Below are positions 9,143 to 18,508 of a DNA stretch of 64,000 bases, piece by piece. Source of the stretch: UBA6926 sp045562535 (GTDB lineage Bacteria; Chloroflexota; Dehalococcoidia; UBA6926); the NCBI GenBank assembly GCA_045562535.1, contig JBJKVP010000002.1, positions 1 to 64,000 on the forward strand, given 5' to 3'. The position numbers were made by a program, and so were the translations under genes. The notes below the pieces were generated by a model. The model was not told where the DNA came from. It ran no database searches and saw only the letters and a program-made list of their open reading frames with translations. How positions within the stretch are numbered: position 1 is the first letter of the stretch; each line of letters opens with the position of its first letter.

Positions 9143-10909
9143 TTAGCGACTAGTCAATAATTTAATGGGAAGGCCTATCTCTTCTTTGGAGTACTCAAGG
9201 AACTCTGCTAATGACTTCTCTCCTAAATTTTCGTTGTTACGTAGTCTTATGGATACTGAGTTGTTCGATTGTTCATTATCTCCGACAATCAACATATAAG
9301 GGGTTTTTTGTAACTGCCCTTCTCGAATTTTTGCACCCATTCTTTCGCTTCTATCGTCTACGGTCACTCTAAATCCTTCTGCCTCGAGTTTGTTTGCTAA
9401 TTCTGCTGCATACGCATTGTGCCTATCTGCTATAGGAATTATTGTCGCTTGTGTGGGCGATAGCCAAGCCGGAAACGCACCAGCATTATTTTCTATTAAA
9501 ATCCCCATAAATCGTTCAAGTGACCCTAGGATCGCTCGATGGATCATAACTGGTCGGTGTGCATTACCGTCCTCACCTATGTACTCAAGGTCAAACCGTT
9601 CAGGCATATTGAAATCTAGTTGGAATGTACTCAGTTGCCAGTCTCGGCCCAAAGCGTCTGTGGTAAAAAGATCAATCTTTGGCCCATAAAATGCACCTTC
9701 GTTTTCAATTTCTTCAAAATCTTCCCCTGATGAAATTAACGCCGATCTCAAAGCTGTTTCTGCTTGATCCCATATTTCGTCTGCACCAACGCGTTTTTCC
9801 GGTCTTAAAGATAAGGTGAATCGTGGTTTTGATAGGCCAAAAGCCTCATACGTGGTGCGCATCATTTCTAGTAACCGCATAATTTCTTGCTCAATTTGAT
9901 CTACAGAACAATATATGTGAGCGTCATCTTGGGAGAAACTTCGTACGCGAGTTAACCCATGTGTCACACCAGATCGTTCGTACCGATGCAGCCGTCCAAA
10001 ATCGGCATAGCGCAGCGGTAAGTTTCTATATGAGTGTAGTTGTGCTTTATATATAACGCAGTGGCCAGGGCAGTTCATTGGTTTTATACCAAATTCTCGT
10101 TCGTCTACATTCGTAAAATACATATTGGTTGCGTAATTGTCATAATGTCCGGATTGTTTCCAAAGATCGGTTGAGTAAATTTGTGGAGAAATTACTTCTT
10201 GATATCCATAATGTTTGTAGGACTCCCTGATAAATTCAATCATTAGGTTGTAGACCGTAGTACCTTTGGGAAGAAAAAATGGGCTAGCTGGTGATATTGG
10301 ATCGAAAAAGAAAAGGTCTAATGCTCTACCTACTTTTCTATGATCGAATTTATCAGCTTCTTCTAGTTGTTTTAGGTGTTCATCTAGGTCGGATGAGGAT
10401 GCAAATAACACCCCATATATTCGTTGTAATTGAGGCCGATTTTCGTCTGCTCTCCAATAAGCTCCTGCGACTCGAGTGAGTTTGAAATAACCGATCTTAT
10501 CTGTTGATTCAACGTGGGGGCCCTGGCATAGATCTGTAAATCCGTGATGAGTGTAAGTGGAAAGATTTTCATCTGGTATATTCTCTATGATTTCAACCTT
10601 ATATGGCTGGTCCGAAAATCTCTGCAAGGCTTCTTTTCTTGTAATTTCACTCCTCTCAAATACCGAGTTTGATTCCATGATTTCTCTCATTCTTTTCTCG
10701 ATAGATTCCAGATCTTCTGGGGTTATCCTTGCTTCGAGATCAAAATCATAATAGAACCCATTTTCTATAGGGGGGCCTATTCCCAACTTGGCTTCGGGGA
10801 ATAAAGACAGTACAGATTCTGCCATGATGTGCGCTGCTGAATGACGCATTTTGATCAAATCTTGGTTTTCGCCCTGGTACTCGTTTTCAATTAAATTTTG
10901 GTGTGACAA
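9143..10909 (-). CDS. thrS: Threonyl-tRNA synthetase
   Basis: 588 residues. The N-terminal TGS domain found in E. coli ThrS is absent. The protein opens directly into the editing domain, with its zinc-site-like HxxxH (HSAAHIMAES, residues 23..27) and CQGPH. The class II core follows, with the zinc-ligand region PMNCPGHC, motif 2 around YERSGVTHGLTRVRSFSQDDAH, motif 3 near HRAILGSLERFMGILIE, and a C-terminal anticodon-binding domain. Start is TTG 10909 with only a distant AAAGGA. No T-box element was seen upstream. Confidence 0.96.
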   Translation of the reverse strand: MSHQNLIENEYQGENQDLIKMRHSAAHIMAESVLSLFPEAKLGIGPPIENGFYYDFDLEARITPEDLESIEKRMREIMESNSVFERSEITRKEALQRFSDQPYKVEIIENIPDENLSTYTHHGFTDLCQGPHVESTDKIGYFKLTRVAGAYWRADENRPQLQRIYGVLFASSSDLDEHLKQLEEADKFDHRKVGRALDLFFFDPISPASPFFLPKGTTVYNLMIEFIRESYKHYGYQEVISPQIYSTDLWKQSGHYDNYATNMYFTNVDEREFGIKPMNCPGHCVIYKAQLHSYRNLPLRYADFGRLHRYERSGVTHGLTRVRSFSQDDAHIYCSVDQIEQEIMRLLEMMRTTYEAFGLSKPRFTLSLRPEKRVGADEIWDQAETALRSALISSGEDFEEIENEGAFYGPKIDLFTTDALGRDWQLSTFQLDFNMPERFDLEYIGEDGNAHRPVMIHRAILGSLERFMGILIENNAGAFPAWLSPTQATIIPIADRHNAYAAELANKLEAEGFRVTVDDRSERMGAKIREGQLQKTPYMLIVGDNEQSNNSVSIRLRNNENLGEKSLAEFLEYSKEEIGLPIKLLTSR

Positions 10910-11068
10910 TTAATTCAAAGTGTCCTTTCTCTTTTACTATGCAACAGTCTCGTTGTGGAGTCACTTGCTAGACTTATTTTATCCTTTAATTGCTCTAATG
11001 GTAATATCAATAATAATGCAACCGTGATTATTAGTATTCTAAAATACATGAAAAGGAATTAAATAGCT

Positions 11069-11896
11069 TTGCCAGAATTACCTACAGTGGACGCTTTCCG
11101 ACGATACTTAATTAAGGAAAATCTAATAGGAAACTTAATTACTTCGGTAGATGTTAGTTGGCCTCGATCAATTATTTCGCCTCAGAAAGACCTTTTTTTT
11201 TCGATGATCAAGGAGTCTCGCATAATAGGGATCCATCGTAGAGGGAAATGGCTTTTCATTGAACTAGACAAAGGAACCTTGGGTATTCATCTCCGTATGA
11301 CGGGATCTTTGTTTGTAATTGAAAAAGTTGATAATAACATACCGTACGTGAGGACTAATTTCTATTTACATGATGACCGTAAACTAGTATTAAGTGACCC
11401 CAGAAAATTTGCAAAACTTTGGTTCGGAACTGAGACAACAGAACTTTTGTCTAACTTAGGGCCCGAACCGTTAAGCGATTCTTTAGAATCGCATATAGAC
11501 TTCCGGTTTGATGAATTTTCCAAACATTTTGTTAACAGAAATACCTTTGTAAAGACACTGCTACTTGACCAGCGTGTAGTAGCAGGTATTGGGAACATAT
11601 ACGCTGACGAAATACTTTTGCATTGTGGGTTGTCACCTTTTGTAAAAGCTGCAGAATTACAAGAAATTACGATAAGAGCTATATACGAAAGTATTGTTTC
11701 AGTCCTTAGTGAAGCGATAAAAGAACTAGACACATTGTTAGGGGAAGGTGTGTTACCGGTTGGCAATCAAGAGTCTAAGAATCATTTCAAATTACCGAGG
11801 TTTAAGGATGCTGAATGCCAAATATGTGGATCTAAAGTGTCCTGGATAAAACTTAATGGTAGAGGAACGTATTACTGCGATAGCTGCCAAAAATAG
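11069..11896 (+). CDS. mutM: Formamidopyrimidine-DNA glycosylase (Fpg/MutM)
   Basis: Base-excision repair enzyme that removes oxidised purines such as 8-oxoguanine and nicks the strand. The start MPEL gives the N-terminal Pro nucleophile and catalytic Glu. K60 (RRGKW), the H2TH region around VVAGIGNIYADEIL, and the zinc finger with C250, C253, C270 and C273, including R265 in GRGTYYC, are all intact. 275 residues is the usual size. TTG start 11069, with AAAAGGA upstream. It is transcribed away from thrS. Confidence 0.95.
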   Translation: MPELPTVDAFRRYLIKENLIGNLITSVDVSWPRSIISPQKDLFFSMIKESRIIGIHRRGKWLFIELDKGTLGIHLRMTGSLFVIEKVDNNIPYVRTNFYLHDDRKLVLSDPRKFAKLWFGTETTELLSNLGPEPLSDSLESHIDFRFDEFSKHFVNRNTFVKTLLLDQRVVAGIGNIYADEILLHCGLSPFVKAAELQEITIRAIYESIVSVLSEAIKELDTLLGEGVLPVGNQESKNHFKLPRFKDAECQICGSKVSWIKLNGRGTYYCDSCQK

Positions 11897-12018
11897 CTTC
11901 AAAATTTATACGTTCTATATTTAATCATGCACTCTAGGGTTGACAACGTTCATGATAAAATTGAAAATCGTTTTAGACTGAGTTTAAAAATATATCTCTA
12001 GAGTGAGGGAATTTTGTT

Positions 12019-13092
12019 ATGGTGGACAAAGAGATGACAAGCCCGTCAGATAAGGCGATGAGTGATCGTTTGTCGAAAAACTATGGCCATGCTCGTATCG
12101 GAGTTGTAGGAGTTGGTGGTGGGGGAACTAACGCTATAGCGCGATTAATTTCTCAAGGCCCTCACGACTTAGAGTTTATTTGCGTTAATACAGACACACA
12201 ATCATTACAATATGTCCAGGGAGCAAAGAAAATTCAGATTGGCTCTGATGTAACCGGCGGGTTTGGTGCTGGAGGTAATCCAGAGACTGGGGAATCAGCG
12301 GCAGAAGAATCCAAAGATGAACTAGCTGAAGCACTAAAGGGTATGGATTTAGTATTTGTAACCGTTGGCATGGGTGGAGGAACTGGTACAGGAGCAGCCC
12401 CTATAGTGGCACGTGTTGCCAAAGAGCAAGGAGCTTTAGCCATTGGGTTAGTTACAACTCCTTTTGCTTTTGAAGGTGAACGTAGAATGGAGATTTCGCT
12501 TTCTGGTGCAGAAAGATTGAGAGCAGAATGCGATAACTTGATAATTATTCATAACGATAGACTTTTGAGATTGGTAAAAAAAGAAATGCCAATTGATGAA
12601 GCTTTTGCTAGAGCTGATGAAGCAGTTACCCAGGGTATAGCAGCAGTTTCTCAATTGGTGAATGAACCTGCTGCTATTAATGTAGATTTTGCAGATGTCC
12701 GTTCCGTGTTATCTATAAAAGGTAGATCGTTGATGGCCGTAGGTATAGGAGAAGGGCCCGACGGACCAATGGAGGCAGCTCAGCAGGCAGTTGAAAACCC
12801 TTTGCTTGATATGTCAACGGATAAAGCAAAAGGGGTACTATTTCAGATAGTAGGGGGATCAGATATGACCCTCGGACAGGTTAATTCCGTAGGTAAACTA
12901 ATAGCGAAAAGCGTTGATAAAAGAGCAATTATATTTTTTGGAATGACAACAAAAAGGCATATGGAAGGCAAGTGCCAGGTTACTATATTAGCGACTGGCA
13001 TACCTGAGGTGGGAGATGAAGAAAACAGCAATTCCCCCCAGAGTGCACAAATGAATCGGTTAATGGCAATGCCTTCCGTATCTAGAGATTAG
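12019..13092 (+). CDS. ftsZ: Cell division GTPase FtsZ
   Basis: Tubulin-like GTPase that forms the division ring. The GTP-binding loop GVGGGGTNAI, tubulin signature GMGGGTGTG (117..125) and T7 synergy loop with NVDFADVRSVL (220..230) are intact, so polymerisation and GTP hydrolysis are expected. The protein is 357 residues. After the globular core only about 30 polar residues remain, ending AMPSVSRD, with no recognisable C-terminal peptide of the DIPxFLR type that binds FtsA/SepF/ZipA. It is not in a dcw cluster. A TTGACA at 11940..11945 may be its -35. Confidence 0.95.
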   Translation: MVDKEMTSPSDKAMSDRLSKNYGHARIGVVGVGGGGTNAIARLISQGPHDLEFICVNTDTQSLQYVQGAKKIQIGSDVTGGFGAGGNPETGESAAEESKDELAEALKGMDLVFVTVGMGGGTGTGAAPIVARVAKEQGALAIGLVTTPFAFEGERRMEISLSGAERLRAECDNLIIIHNDRLLRLVKKEMPIDEAFARADEAVTQGIAAVSQLVNEPAAINVDFADVRSVLSIKGRSLMAVGIGEGPDGPMEAAQQAVENPLLDMSTDKAKGVLFQIVGGSDMTLGQVNSVGKLIAKSVDKRAIIFFGMTTKRHMEGKCQVTILATGIPEVGDEENSNSPQSAQMNRLMAMPSVSRD

Positions 13093-13157
13093 ATTTAACG
13101 CTAAAATTCCCATTCTATTCTGGATAACACAACATTTTTTGGGGGAATGATTTGCTA

Positions 13158-14243
13158 ATGGATAATTCAAAGGATTTGCTGCAAATATTTTCGGAAGTTG
13201 GAGGCCCCTCAGGGTATGAGAGTAGGGTCAGGGAGATCCTGATTGATAAATTGAAGCCGATTTCGAGCAATGTTGAAACCGATCAAATGGGATCAGTCAT
13301 TGCCAATATTGGTGGGGTTAATAATTCCCCTAAAATAATGCTATCAGCACATATGGATGAAGTTGGCCTGATGGTAAAAAATATTACAGAAGAAGGATAC
13401 ATAAAATTCCAACAGCTCGGAGGATGGCTCGATCAAGCCATTGTCAATCAAAGATGGGTTATTTTAAATAAGAAAAAGGATGTTCTTGGGGTAACGGGGA
13501 TTAAAACGGTCCATGTCATGCCTCAGGAAGACCGGAAGAAAATTTTTGATGCTAAAGACCTGTTCATTGATGTCGGGGCTCCAAGTAAAGATTATGTAGT
13601 GAATAATCTTGAGATATCACCGGGTGATCCCATAGTTCCTTTTAGCCCTTTCTCAGTTCTAAATGATGGAGATTTACTACTTGGAAAGGCTTGGGATGAT
13701 AGAGCAGGATTAGCGTTGATGGTTAAAGTGATAGAAGAAATACAATCATCAAATTCAGAAAAGGTAAATTCGGTATTTGCCGTGGCAACTGTACAAGAGG
13801 AAGTTGGCCTTAGAGGGGCAACTACCAGTTCGTATATTGTTGATCCTGATATAGGAATAAATTTGGAGGCCGGGGTAGCGGCTGATTTCCCGGGTATTAA
13901 TACCAACGAATCTCAAGAAAAAATCGGTTTGGGACCAACAGTTTTTTTACATGATAGTTCGATGATTCCCAATCTAAAACTGAGAGATTTTGTTAGTCAG
14001 GTCGCGAAATCAGAGGGGATCCCTTTGCAATTTAATGTGTTAACCGGGTATGGCCAAGATGGATCTGCCCTGCAGCGTTCAAGAGGAGGGACTCCTACCA
14101 TTAATATAGCTATTCCAACTAGATATTTGCACAGTCATAATTCAGTAATAAGCTATAAGGATTTTCAGCAAGCAACTAAATTAGTTCGTATTCTCGTGGA
14201 AAAACTTGATTCACAAACTGTTGAAGAAATAAGAAAGTTTTGA
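13158..14243 (+). CDS. M42-family metallo-aminopeptidase
   Basis: Cytosolic dinuclear-metal aminopeptidase of the M42 (FrvX/CelM-like) family, trimming peptides from proteolysis. Metal and catalytic motifs in order: HMDEVG (first His and Asp), KAWDDRAG (bridging Asp), QEEVGLRGA (catalytic and metal Glu pair), and a late His in YLHSHN. About 361 residues, normal length. ATG 13158 is preferred; TTG 13152 lies closer to the GGGGGA sequence and is an alternative. It converges on tRNA-Lys. Confidence 0.9.
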   Translation: MDNSKDLLQIFSEVGGPSGYESRVREILIDKLKPISSNVETDQMGSVIANIGGVNNSPKIMLSAHMDEVGLMVKNITEEGYIKFQQLGGWLDQAIVNQRWVILNKKKDVLGVTGIKTVHVMPQEDRKKIFDAKDLFIDVGAPSKDYVVNNLEISPGDPIVPFSPFSVLNDGDLLLGKAWDDRAGLALMVKVIEEIQSSNSEKVNSVFAVATVQEEVGLRGATTSSYIVDPDIGINLEAGVAADFPGINTNESQEKIGLGPTVFLHDSSMIPNLKLRDFVSQVAKSEGIPLQFNVLTGYGQDGSALQRSRGGTPTINIAIPTRYLHSHNSVISYKDFQQATKLVRILVEKLDSQTVEEIRKF

Positions 14244-14276
14244 TTTTGAAAAGAAAACGGCGGGAATAGGGAAAAT

Positions 14277-14352
14277 TGGTGGGCCGCCTGGGAATCGAAC
14301 CCAGAACCTTGAGGTTAAAAGCCTCCTGCTCTGCCGATTGAGCTAACGGCCC
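14277..14352 (-). tRNA. trnK: tRNA-Lys (TTT)
   Basis: Acceptor GGGCCGT/GCGGCCC, T-arm with GGTTCGATTCC, anticodon TTT at 14319..14317, discriminator A, encoded CCA. The top pair of the anticodon stem is a G-A mismatch. Confidence 0.93.
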
Positions 14353-14394
14353 CAAAAAATCTTTACTTATCTTTACTTAAGGGTAGCTTTTTTT

Positions 14395-14970
14395 CTAGTG
14401 TTTAACGAGACCAATATTAGAGATTGGCCAATATCTAAACCACGCTTTCCCTATTATTTGTTCTTTTGATACCATGCCCCAGCTTCGGGAATCTTGGCTG
14501 ACTGGTCTATTATCCCCTAACAAAAAAAAGTCTTCTTCTCCGACTAAAAGTTTATTAAAATGACTATTGTCACTATATATAGGGTAATTCTCTTCTACAA
14601 TCTTACCGTTAACATAAACTTTCCCGGTTTTCATGCTAATTGAGTCACCTGGAACACCGATTACTCTTTTTATTAAATGTCTTCCACCTTTTTTATTCTG
14701 TTCAAATACGACAATATCACCTCGGCTCGGATCTTGATTTTTAAGGTTTAAACCATCTGCAGTAAATAGTTTATTTAGTTCTAGATAGGATAACTTGTTG
14801 ACAAGTAGGTAATCACTGTCACCTATGTTTGGCATCATGCTGGTGCCTTCAACCATATAATTTTGCAAACTTGTATTAATAATAAAAAACGCCACCACTG
14901 CTATTGCTAGCGTCTGTAGAATCTCTTTAATGAACGATCTAATCACTGTATATGACCTTTGCAGAATCAA
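14395..14970 (-). CDS. lepB: Signal peptidase I
   Basis: Membrane serine protease removing signal peptides of secreted proteins. One N-terminal helix (about 16..36) precedes box B with the Ser nucleophile S44 in EGTSMMPN. The Lys general base K101 is in HLIKRVIGVPGD, and GDNRPVSQDSRSWG is box E. 191 residues, like Gram-positive-type SPase I with a single N-terminal anchor. It presumably processes the surface protein encoded at 25623..29210. Divergent from the SIMPL gene. Confidence 0.95.
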   Translation of the reverse strand: MILQRSYTVIRSFIKEILQTLAIAVVAFFIINTSLQNYMVEGTSMMPNIGDSDYLLVNKLSYLELNKLFTADGLNLKNQDPSRGDIVVFEQNKKGGRHLIKRVIGVPGDSISMKTGKVYVNGKIVEENYPIYSDNSHFNKLLVGEEDFFLLGDNRPVSQDSRSWGMVSKEQIIGKAWFRYWPISNIGLVKH

Positions 14971-15166
14971 GCTTTAGTCTTACTAAAGGATGGGTCATTA
15001 CCCGAATTGTGCTTGATCTATAGCGGTTAATAGTACCATTATAAGTGTATTAATCACCTTAGTCTAAATTATTACCAATCTGTATTGTATATTGGTGATG
15101 ATTTTGTAAGGTTAGCTCCGAAGAAATTAAGGTAATTGAAAGTAACGTTAAATAAAGGTCAGATTG

Positions 15167-16003
15167 ATGAAAAATAAGATAGTTCAATTGGTGTTTCTTT
15201 TGGTAACTATTTTTCTCGTTTCAGCTTGTTCAGAAACAACCTCTAACAATGGAGTAGGAGGAGATGGAATTAATGAACAGGTAGTTGCGACAAATGGTAC
15301 CAATATGCAAATGGAGTATTCTGTTTCATCAAACGCTAGAGGATTAAATACTGGTTTCGTTTTAGAAACTGCTTCTCAAGGAATATGGGTTTCTGGTTCC
15401 GGATCGGTAACTATTGAACCCGATATTGCTACAATCCGTTTGGGAGTAGAAGTCTTGGATGATAAAGTCTCAGATGCAAAACGCCGCGCTGCAAACTCTA
15501 GTAGTAAAGTGCTTCAAGCGGTAAAAAGTAGTGGTGTCGCAGATAAAGACATTCAAACTTCCAACTTATCTATTCAGCCACGATACGAATATAAATCTAA
15601 TGGGCGAGAGCTTATTGGCTATGTGGTGAGTTGGGATATTACGGTAACAGTTTTAGATTTGGATGAAATTGAAACATTGATCGATAAAGCTGTAACTGCA
15701 GGTGAAGAAAATATCACCATAAGCTCAATATATTTCCAATCTAAAAACAGAAAAACGGCTGAATCAGAGGCCAGGGCTATCGCCGTTAAAGAAGCGATAG
15801 ATCACGCCCAGGAAATAGCAACCGCAGCAGGAGTTAACCTAGGAAGGCCGTATTTTATTAGTGAATCATCTAGTTCGCCTGTTTCTTCAGATTATTATGG
15901 TGGTATGGCTATGGCATCAATGGAGAGGTCGATGGCTATTCCGGTGGAGTCTGGTTCTTTGGAAATAGTTGTATCCGTACAAGCTAGATTTTTTATCGAG
16001 TAA
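15167..16003 (+). CDS. SIMPL-domain (DUF541) lipoprotein
   Basis: The signal ends in VSAC, a lipobox, followed by a Ser/Asn/Gly-rich linker and a SIMPL domain from about residue 75. The domain is typified by WVSGSGSVTIEPDIATIRLGVEV and the tract TSNLSIQPRYEY. Bacterial SIMPL proteins are envelope-associated and poorly understood; some are linked to oxidative or envelope stress. ATG 15167 follows an AAAGG 8 nt upstream; an adjoining TTG 15164 is the alternative. It stands alone. Confidence 0.85.
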   Translation: MKNKIVQLVFLLVTIFLVSACSETTSNNGVGGDGINEQVVATNGTNMQMEYSVSSNARGLNTGFVLETASQGIWVSGSGSVTIEPDIATIRLGVEVLDDKVSDAKRRAANSSSKVLQAVKSSGVADKDIQTSNLSIQPRYEYKSNGRELIGYVVSWDITVTVLDLDEIETLIDKAVTAGEENITISSIYFQSKNRKTAESEARAIAVKEAIDHAQEIATAAGVNLGRPYFISESSSSPVSSDYYGGMAMASMERSMAIPVESGSLEIVVSVQARFFIE

Positions 16004-16089
16004 TTTAAGAAATATTATTTCTATAAGATCTATCGGGTACAACATAGTGAATGATATAGTTGAGATGATAAAGCGTTTAAGGGGGGGGT

Positions 16090-16656
16090 ATGGTACTGAG
16101 TGATAGAGACATACGTGTTGCTCTGGATAAGAAGCGTATTACTATTGACCCGATACAAGATTCAGATATTCAGCCGGCCAGCGTTGATGTTCATCTAGAT
16201 AGAAAAATATTGGTATTCCGTAACTCTCGCAGGCCCTTTATTGATATCCACGAGGATGTTAGTGATTTGACTGAGATGGTAGAAATTAAAGATGGTACGC
16301 CTTTTATCTTGCATCCTGGAGAATTTGTTTTAGGCAGCACATTGGAATCAATTGGGCTTGCTGATAATCTAGTGGCTCGACTGGAAGGCAAAAGCTCTCT
16401 CGGGCGGATAGGGTTATTAATTCATTCGACGGCTGGCTATGTTGATCCAGGATGGAATGGAAACCTTACTCTGGAACTCAGTAATGTGAATAATTTACCT
16501 GTCACACTTTACTATGGAATGAAAATAGGGCAGATATCCTTCACAGAATTATCGTCGCCTTCAGATAGACCGTATGGTTCATCTGATTTGGGAAGTAAAT
16601 ATCAAGGACAGAAAGAACCAACTGCGAGCAGAATTTACCGTGACTTTCAGGGATAG
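16090..16656 (+). CDS. dcd: dCTP deaminase, probably bifunctional dUMP-forming type
   Basis: 188 residues, a trimeric dUTPase-fold enzyme. The active-site run EGKSSLGRIGLL and HSTAGYVDPGW matches, as I recall it, the bifunctional dCTP deaminase/dUTPase of actinobacteria and archaea (HSTAG) rather than the monofunctional E. coli enzyme (HVTAH). It would therefore make dUMP directly from dCTP for thymidylate synthesis. The C-terminal GSKYQGQKEPTASR closes over the site. Only 2 bases separate its stop from ribD, so the two are translationally coupled. Confidence 0.9.
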   Translation: MVLSDRDIRVALDKKRITIDPIQDSDIQPASVDVHLDRKILVFRNSRRPFIDIHEDVSDLTEMVEIKDGTPFILHPGEFVLGSTLESIGLADNLVARLEGKSSLGRIGLLIHSTAGYVDPGWNGNLTLELSNVNNLPVTLYYGMKIGQISFTELSSPSDRPYGSSDLGSKYQGQKEPTASRIYRDFQG

Positions 16657-16658
16657 AA

Positions 16659-17771
16659 TTGAACGATCAAACAGAAACTCAACCTTATATGAAGAAAGCT
16701 TTGGCACTAGCTAAGCTTTCATTAGGTTTGTCTAGCCCAAATCCTCCGGTTGGAGCCGTTATTGAAAAAGATGGAAAGATAGTCGGAGAAGGGTTTACAC
16801 AAGCAATAGGTGGAGACCATGCAGAAATTGTTGCTTTGGAAAAGGCTGGAGACTTAGCAGCTGGTGCAACTATGTATGTGACGATGGAACCTTGCTCCCA
16901 TTATGGGAGAACTCCACCTTGCTCGGACGCTCTTATAAAAGCAGGGATCCGTCGCGTGTTTATGGCTGTTACCGATCCAAATCCTAAAGTTAATGGGAAA
17001 GGTAATACTATTTTGAAACGGGCAGGAATTGAAACTGCTATCGGGAGCCTAGCAGATGAAGCCCGAGACCATTACCAGGCATATTTTAAATTCATTAAGA
17101 CAGGGAAACCTTTAGTAGTAGCAAAATATGCGATGACCCTGGATGGTAAGATTGCTACCAGGTCGGGCGATTCTAAGTGGGTTACTGGAGAAAAATCAAG
17201 GGCGATTGTGCATTTGATTCGCTCCCAGATGGATGCAATAATTACCGCTCCAGGAACAGTCCGTTCGGATAATCCAAAATTAACTGCCAGAGATGCTGCG
17301 GGTATCCCGTTATCCCGGCAGCCTTTGAGAGTTGTTGTTGATAGTCGAGGGAGGACACCTAAAGAGGCAACTCTTTTTAGTGAACCTGGAAATACTTTGG
17401 TTGTGACTGGAAGTGAAGAAGCATCAGTTCGGTATCATGGTATGGGCGAATTTGTTGAAACGGTTGTTTTAGGAGATTCATCGGGGAAAGTAGATTTAGA
17501 GAAACTCATGACCGAATTAGGTGGCAGGGGTATCTTGCAGGTTATGACAGAAGCAGGTGAGACATTGCTAGGCGCTTTGTTTGATGATCAGCTTCCTGAT
17601 CAGGTTATTGCATTTGTGTCCCCATCCATCGTTGGAGGTGCAGAATCTCCTAGTCCGGTTGCAGGTATCGGGATTGAGAAAATCTCCGATGCTTTTTCTC
17701 TGGATAATGTTGTCGTCGAGGGTGTTGAAAATGATGTTCTTGTGCGAGGTCGCCTGAAATCTTGGCATTAA
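16659..17771 (+). CDS. ribD: Riboflavin biosynthesis deaminase/reductase RibD
   Basis: Bifunctional enzyme of steps 2 and 3 of riboflavin synthesis. The N-terminal deaminase domain has the zinc site HAE and PCSHYGRTPPC (about 45..90). The C-terminal reductase domain begins near PLVVAKYAMTLDGKIATRSGDSKWVTG (I read it in pieces) and carries the NADPH-binding GGAESP near the end. 370 residues. TTG start with AGGGA 6 nt upstream, overlapping the end of dcd. Confidence 0.96.
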   Translation: MNDQTETQPYMKKALALAKLSLGLSSPNPPVGAVIEKDGKIVGEGFTQAIGGDHAEIVALEKAGDLAAGATMYVTMEPCSHYGRTPPCSDALIKAGIRRVFMAVTDPNPKVNGKGNTILKRAGIETAIGSLADEARDHYQAYFKFIKTGKPLVVAKYAMTLDGKIATRSGDSKWVTGEKSRAIVHLIRSQMDAIITAPGTVRSDNPKLTARDAAGIPLSRQPLRVVVDSRGRTPKEATLFSEPGNTLVVTGSEEASVRYHGMGEFVETVVLGDSSGKVDLEKLMTELGGRGILQVMTEAGETLLGALFDDQLPDQVIAFVSPSIVGGAESPSPVAGIGIEKISDAFSLDNVVVEGVENDVLVRGRLKSWH

Positions 17772-17801
17772 TTAACAAGACAATTATCGATATAATATAA
17801 T
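17772..17801 (+). promoter_or_regulatory. Promoter before ribE
   Basis: -35 TTAACA (17772..17777), 18-nt spacer, -10 TATAAT (17796..17801; an overlapping TATAAT at 17791..17796 also exists). It would give ribE-ribBA-ribH their own start separate from dcd-ribD. Confidence 0.5.
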
Positions 17802-17802
17802 C

Positions 17803-17829
17803 TGTTCCACAAGTAATATTTGTGAAACA
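17803..17829 (+). other. Inverted repeat in ribE leader
   Basis: TGTTCCACAA and TTGTGAAACA are inverted repeats with one mismatch and a 7-nt loop, directly after the -10 box. It may be an operator or an RNA hairpin at the 5' end of the message. The conserved FMN-riboswitch core was not found in this 124-base gap. Confidence 0.4.
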
Positions 17830-17895
17830 AAGGTGTAACTGGCTTGTCAGAAGTTCTCAAGGGCGCCATAGTTATGCTCAGGGAGGCTCGGTGTT

Positions 17896-18498
17896 ATGTT
17901 TACGGGGATCGTGGAAGAGACAGGGGTAATTACTGAAATAAGCAAAGGTCAATTAGGTGTACGCGCTAGCGTGGTGCTTGATGGAACTAAAGTTGGCGAT
18001 AGTATATGCGTTAGCGGAGCTTGTCTTACGGTGATCAAGATTGACCAAGAGGGTTGTTTATTTGATGTTATGCCGGAAACTTTTGACAGAACCAATTTGG
18101 GGCTTGCTAAAATTACAGGGGTCGTTAATTTAGAGCGTGCAATGTTATTTAATGGCCGAGTAGGAGGACACCTCGTTCAAGGCCATGTAGATGGTACTGG
18201 AAAAGTAACCGCTATCGAGAAGCAAGGTGATGCAAGAGTTGTTAGATTCCATGCACCTCCCAGTATAATGAAATATATAGTTGAAAAAGGGTTCATAGCA
18301 GTTAATGGAGCGAGCTTAACCGTTACAGAAGCTGCACAAGACTTTTTTAGCGTATCTCTGGTACGGTTCACTTATGAAAATACTGATTTAGGGGTTTTAA
18401 AAATCGGAGATGAAGTTAACCTTGAAGTCGATATCTTAGCTAAATATACGGAGCGTTTAACTCAGAGAGAGACCATCGAGGAGTTCGCGCTCAGTTAG
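17896..18498 (+). CDS. ribE: Riboflavin synthase alpha chain
   Basis: Last step of riboflavin synthesis, dismutation of two lumazine molecules. Two lumazine-binding repeats: first from MFTGIVEETG with GDSICVSGACLTV, second from HLVQGHVDGTGKV with FIAVNGASLTV. 200 residues, full length. It is 10 bases from ribBA. The symbol follows the ribE convention (ribC in E. coli). Confidence 0.96.
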   Translation: MFTGIVEETGVITEISKGQLGVRASVVLDGTKVGDSICVSGACLTVIKIDQEGCLFDVMPETFDRTNLGLAKITGVVNLERAMLFNGRVGGHLVQGHVDGTGKVTAIEKQGDARVVRFHAPPSIMKYIVEKGFIAVNGASLTVTEAAQDFFSVSLVRFTYENTDLGVLKIGDEVNLEVDILAKYTERLTQRETIEEFALS

Positions 18499-18508
18499 GA
18501 GGGTCTAA

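Noticed and set aside
10910..11068. T-box riboswitch before thrS
   Set aside because: The conserved antiterminator sequence AGGGTGGNACCGCG is not present in the 159-base gap.
17772..17895. FMN riboswitch before ribE
   Set aside because: The conserved aptamer segments are absent; only a promoter and a simple inverted repeat are seen.
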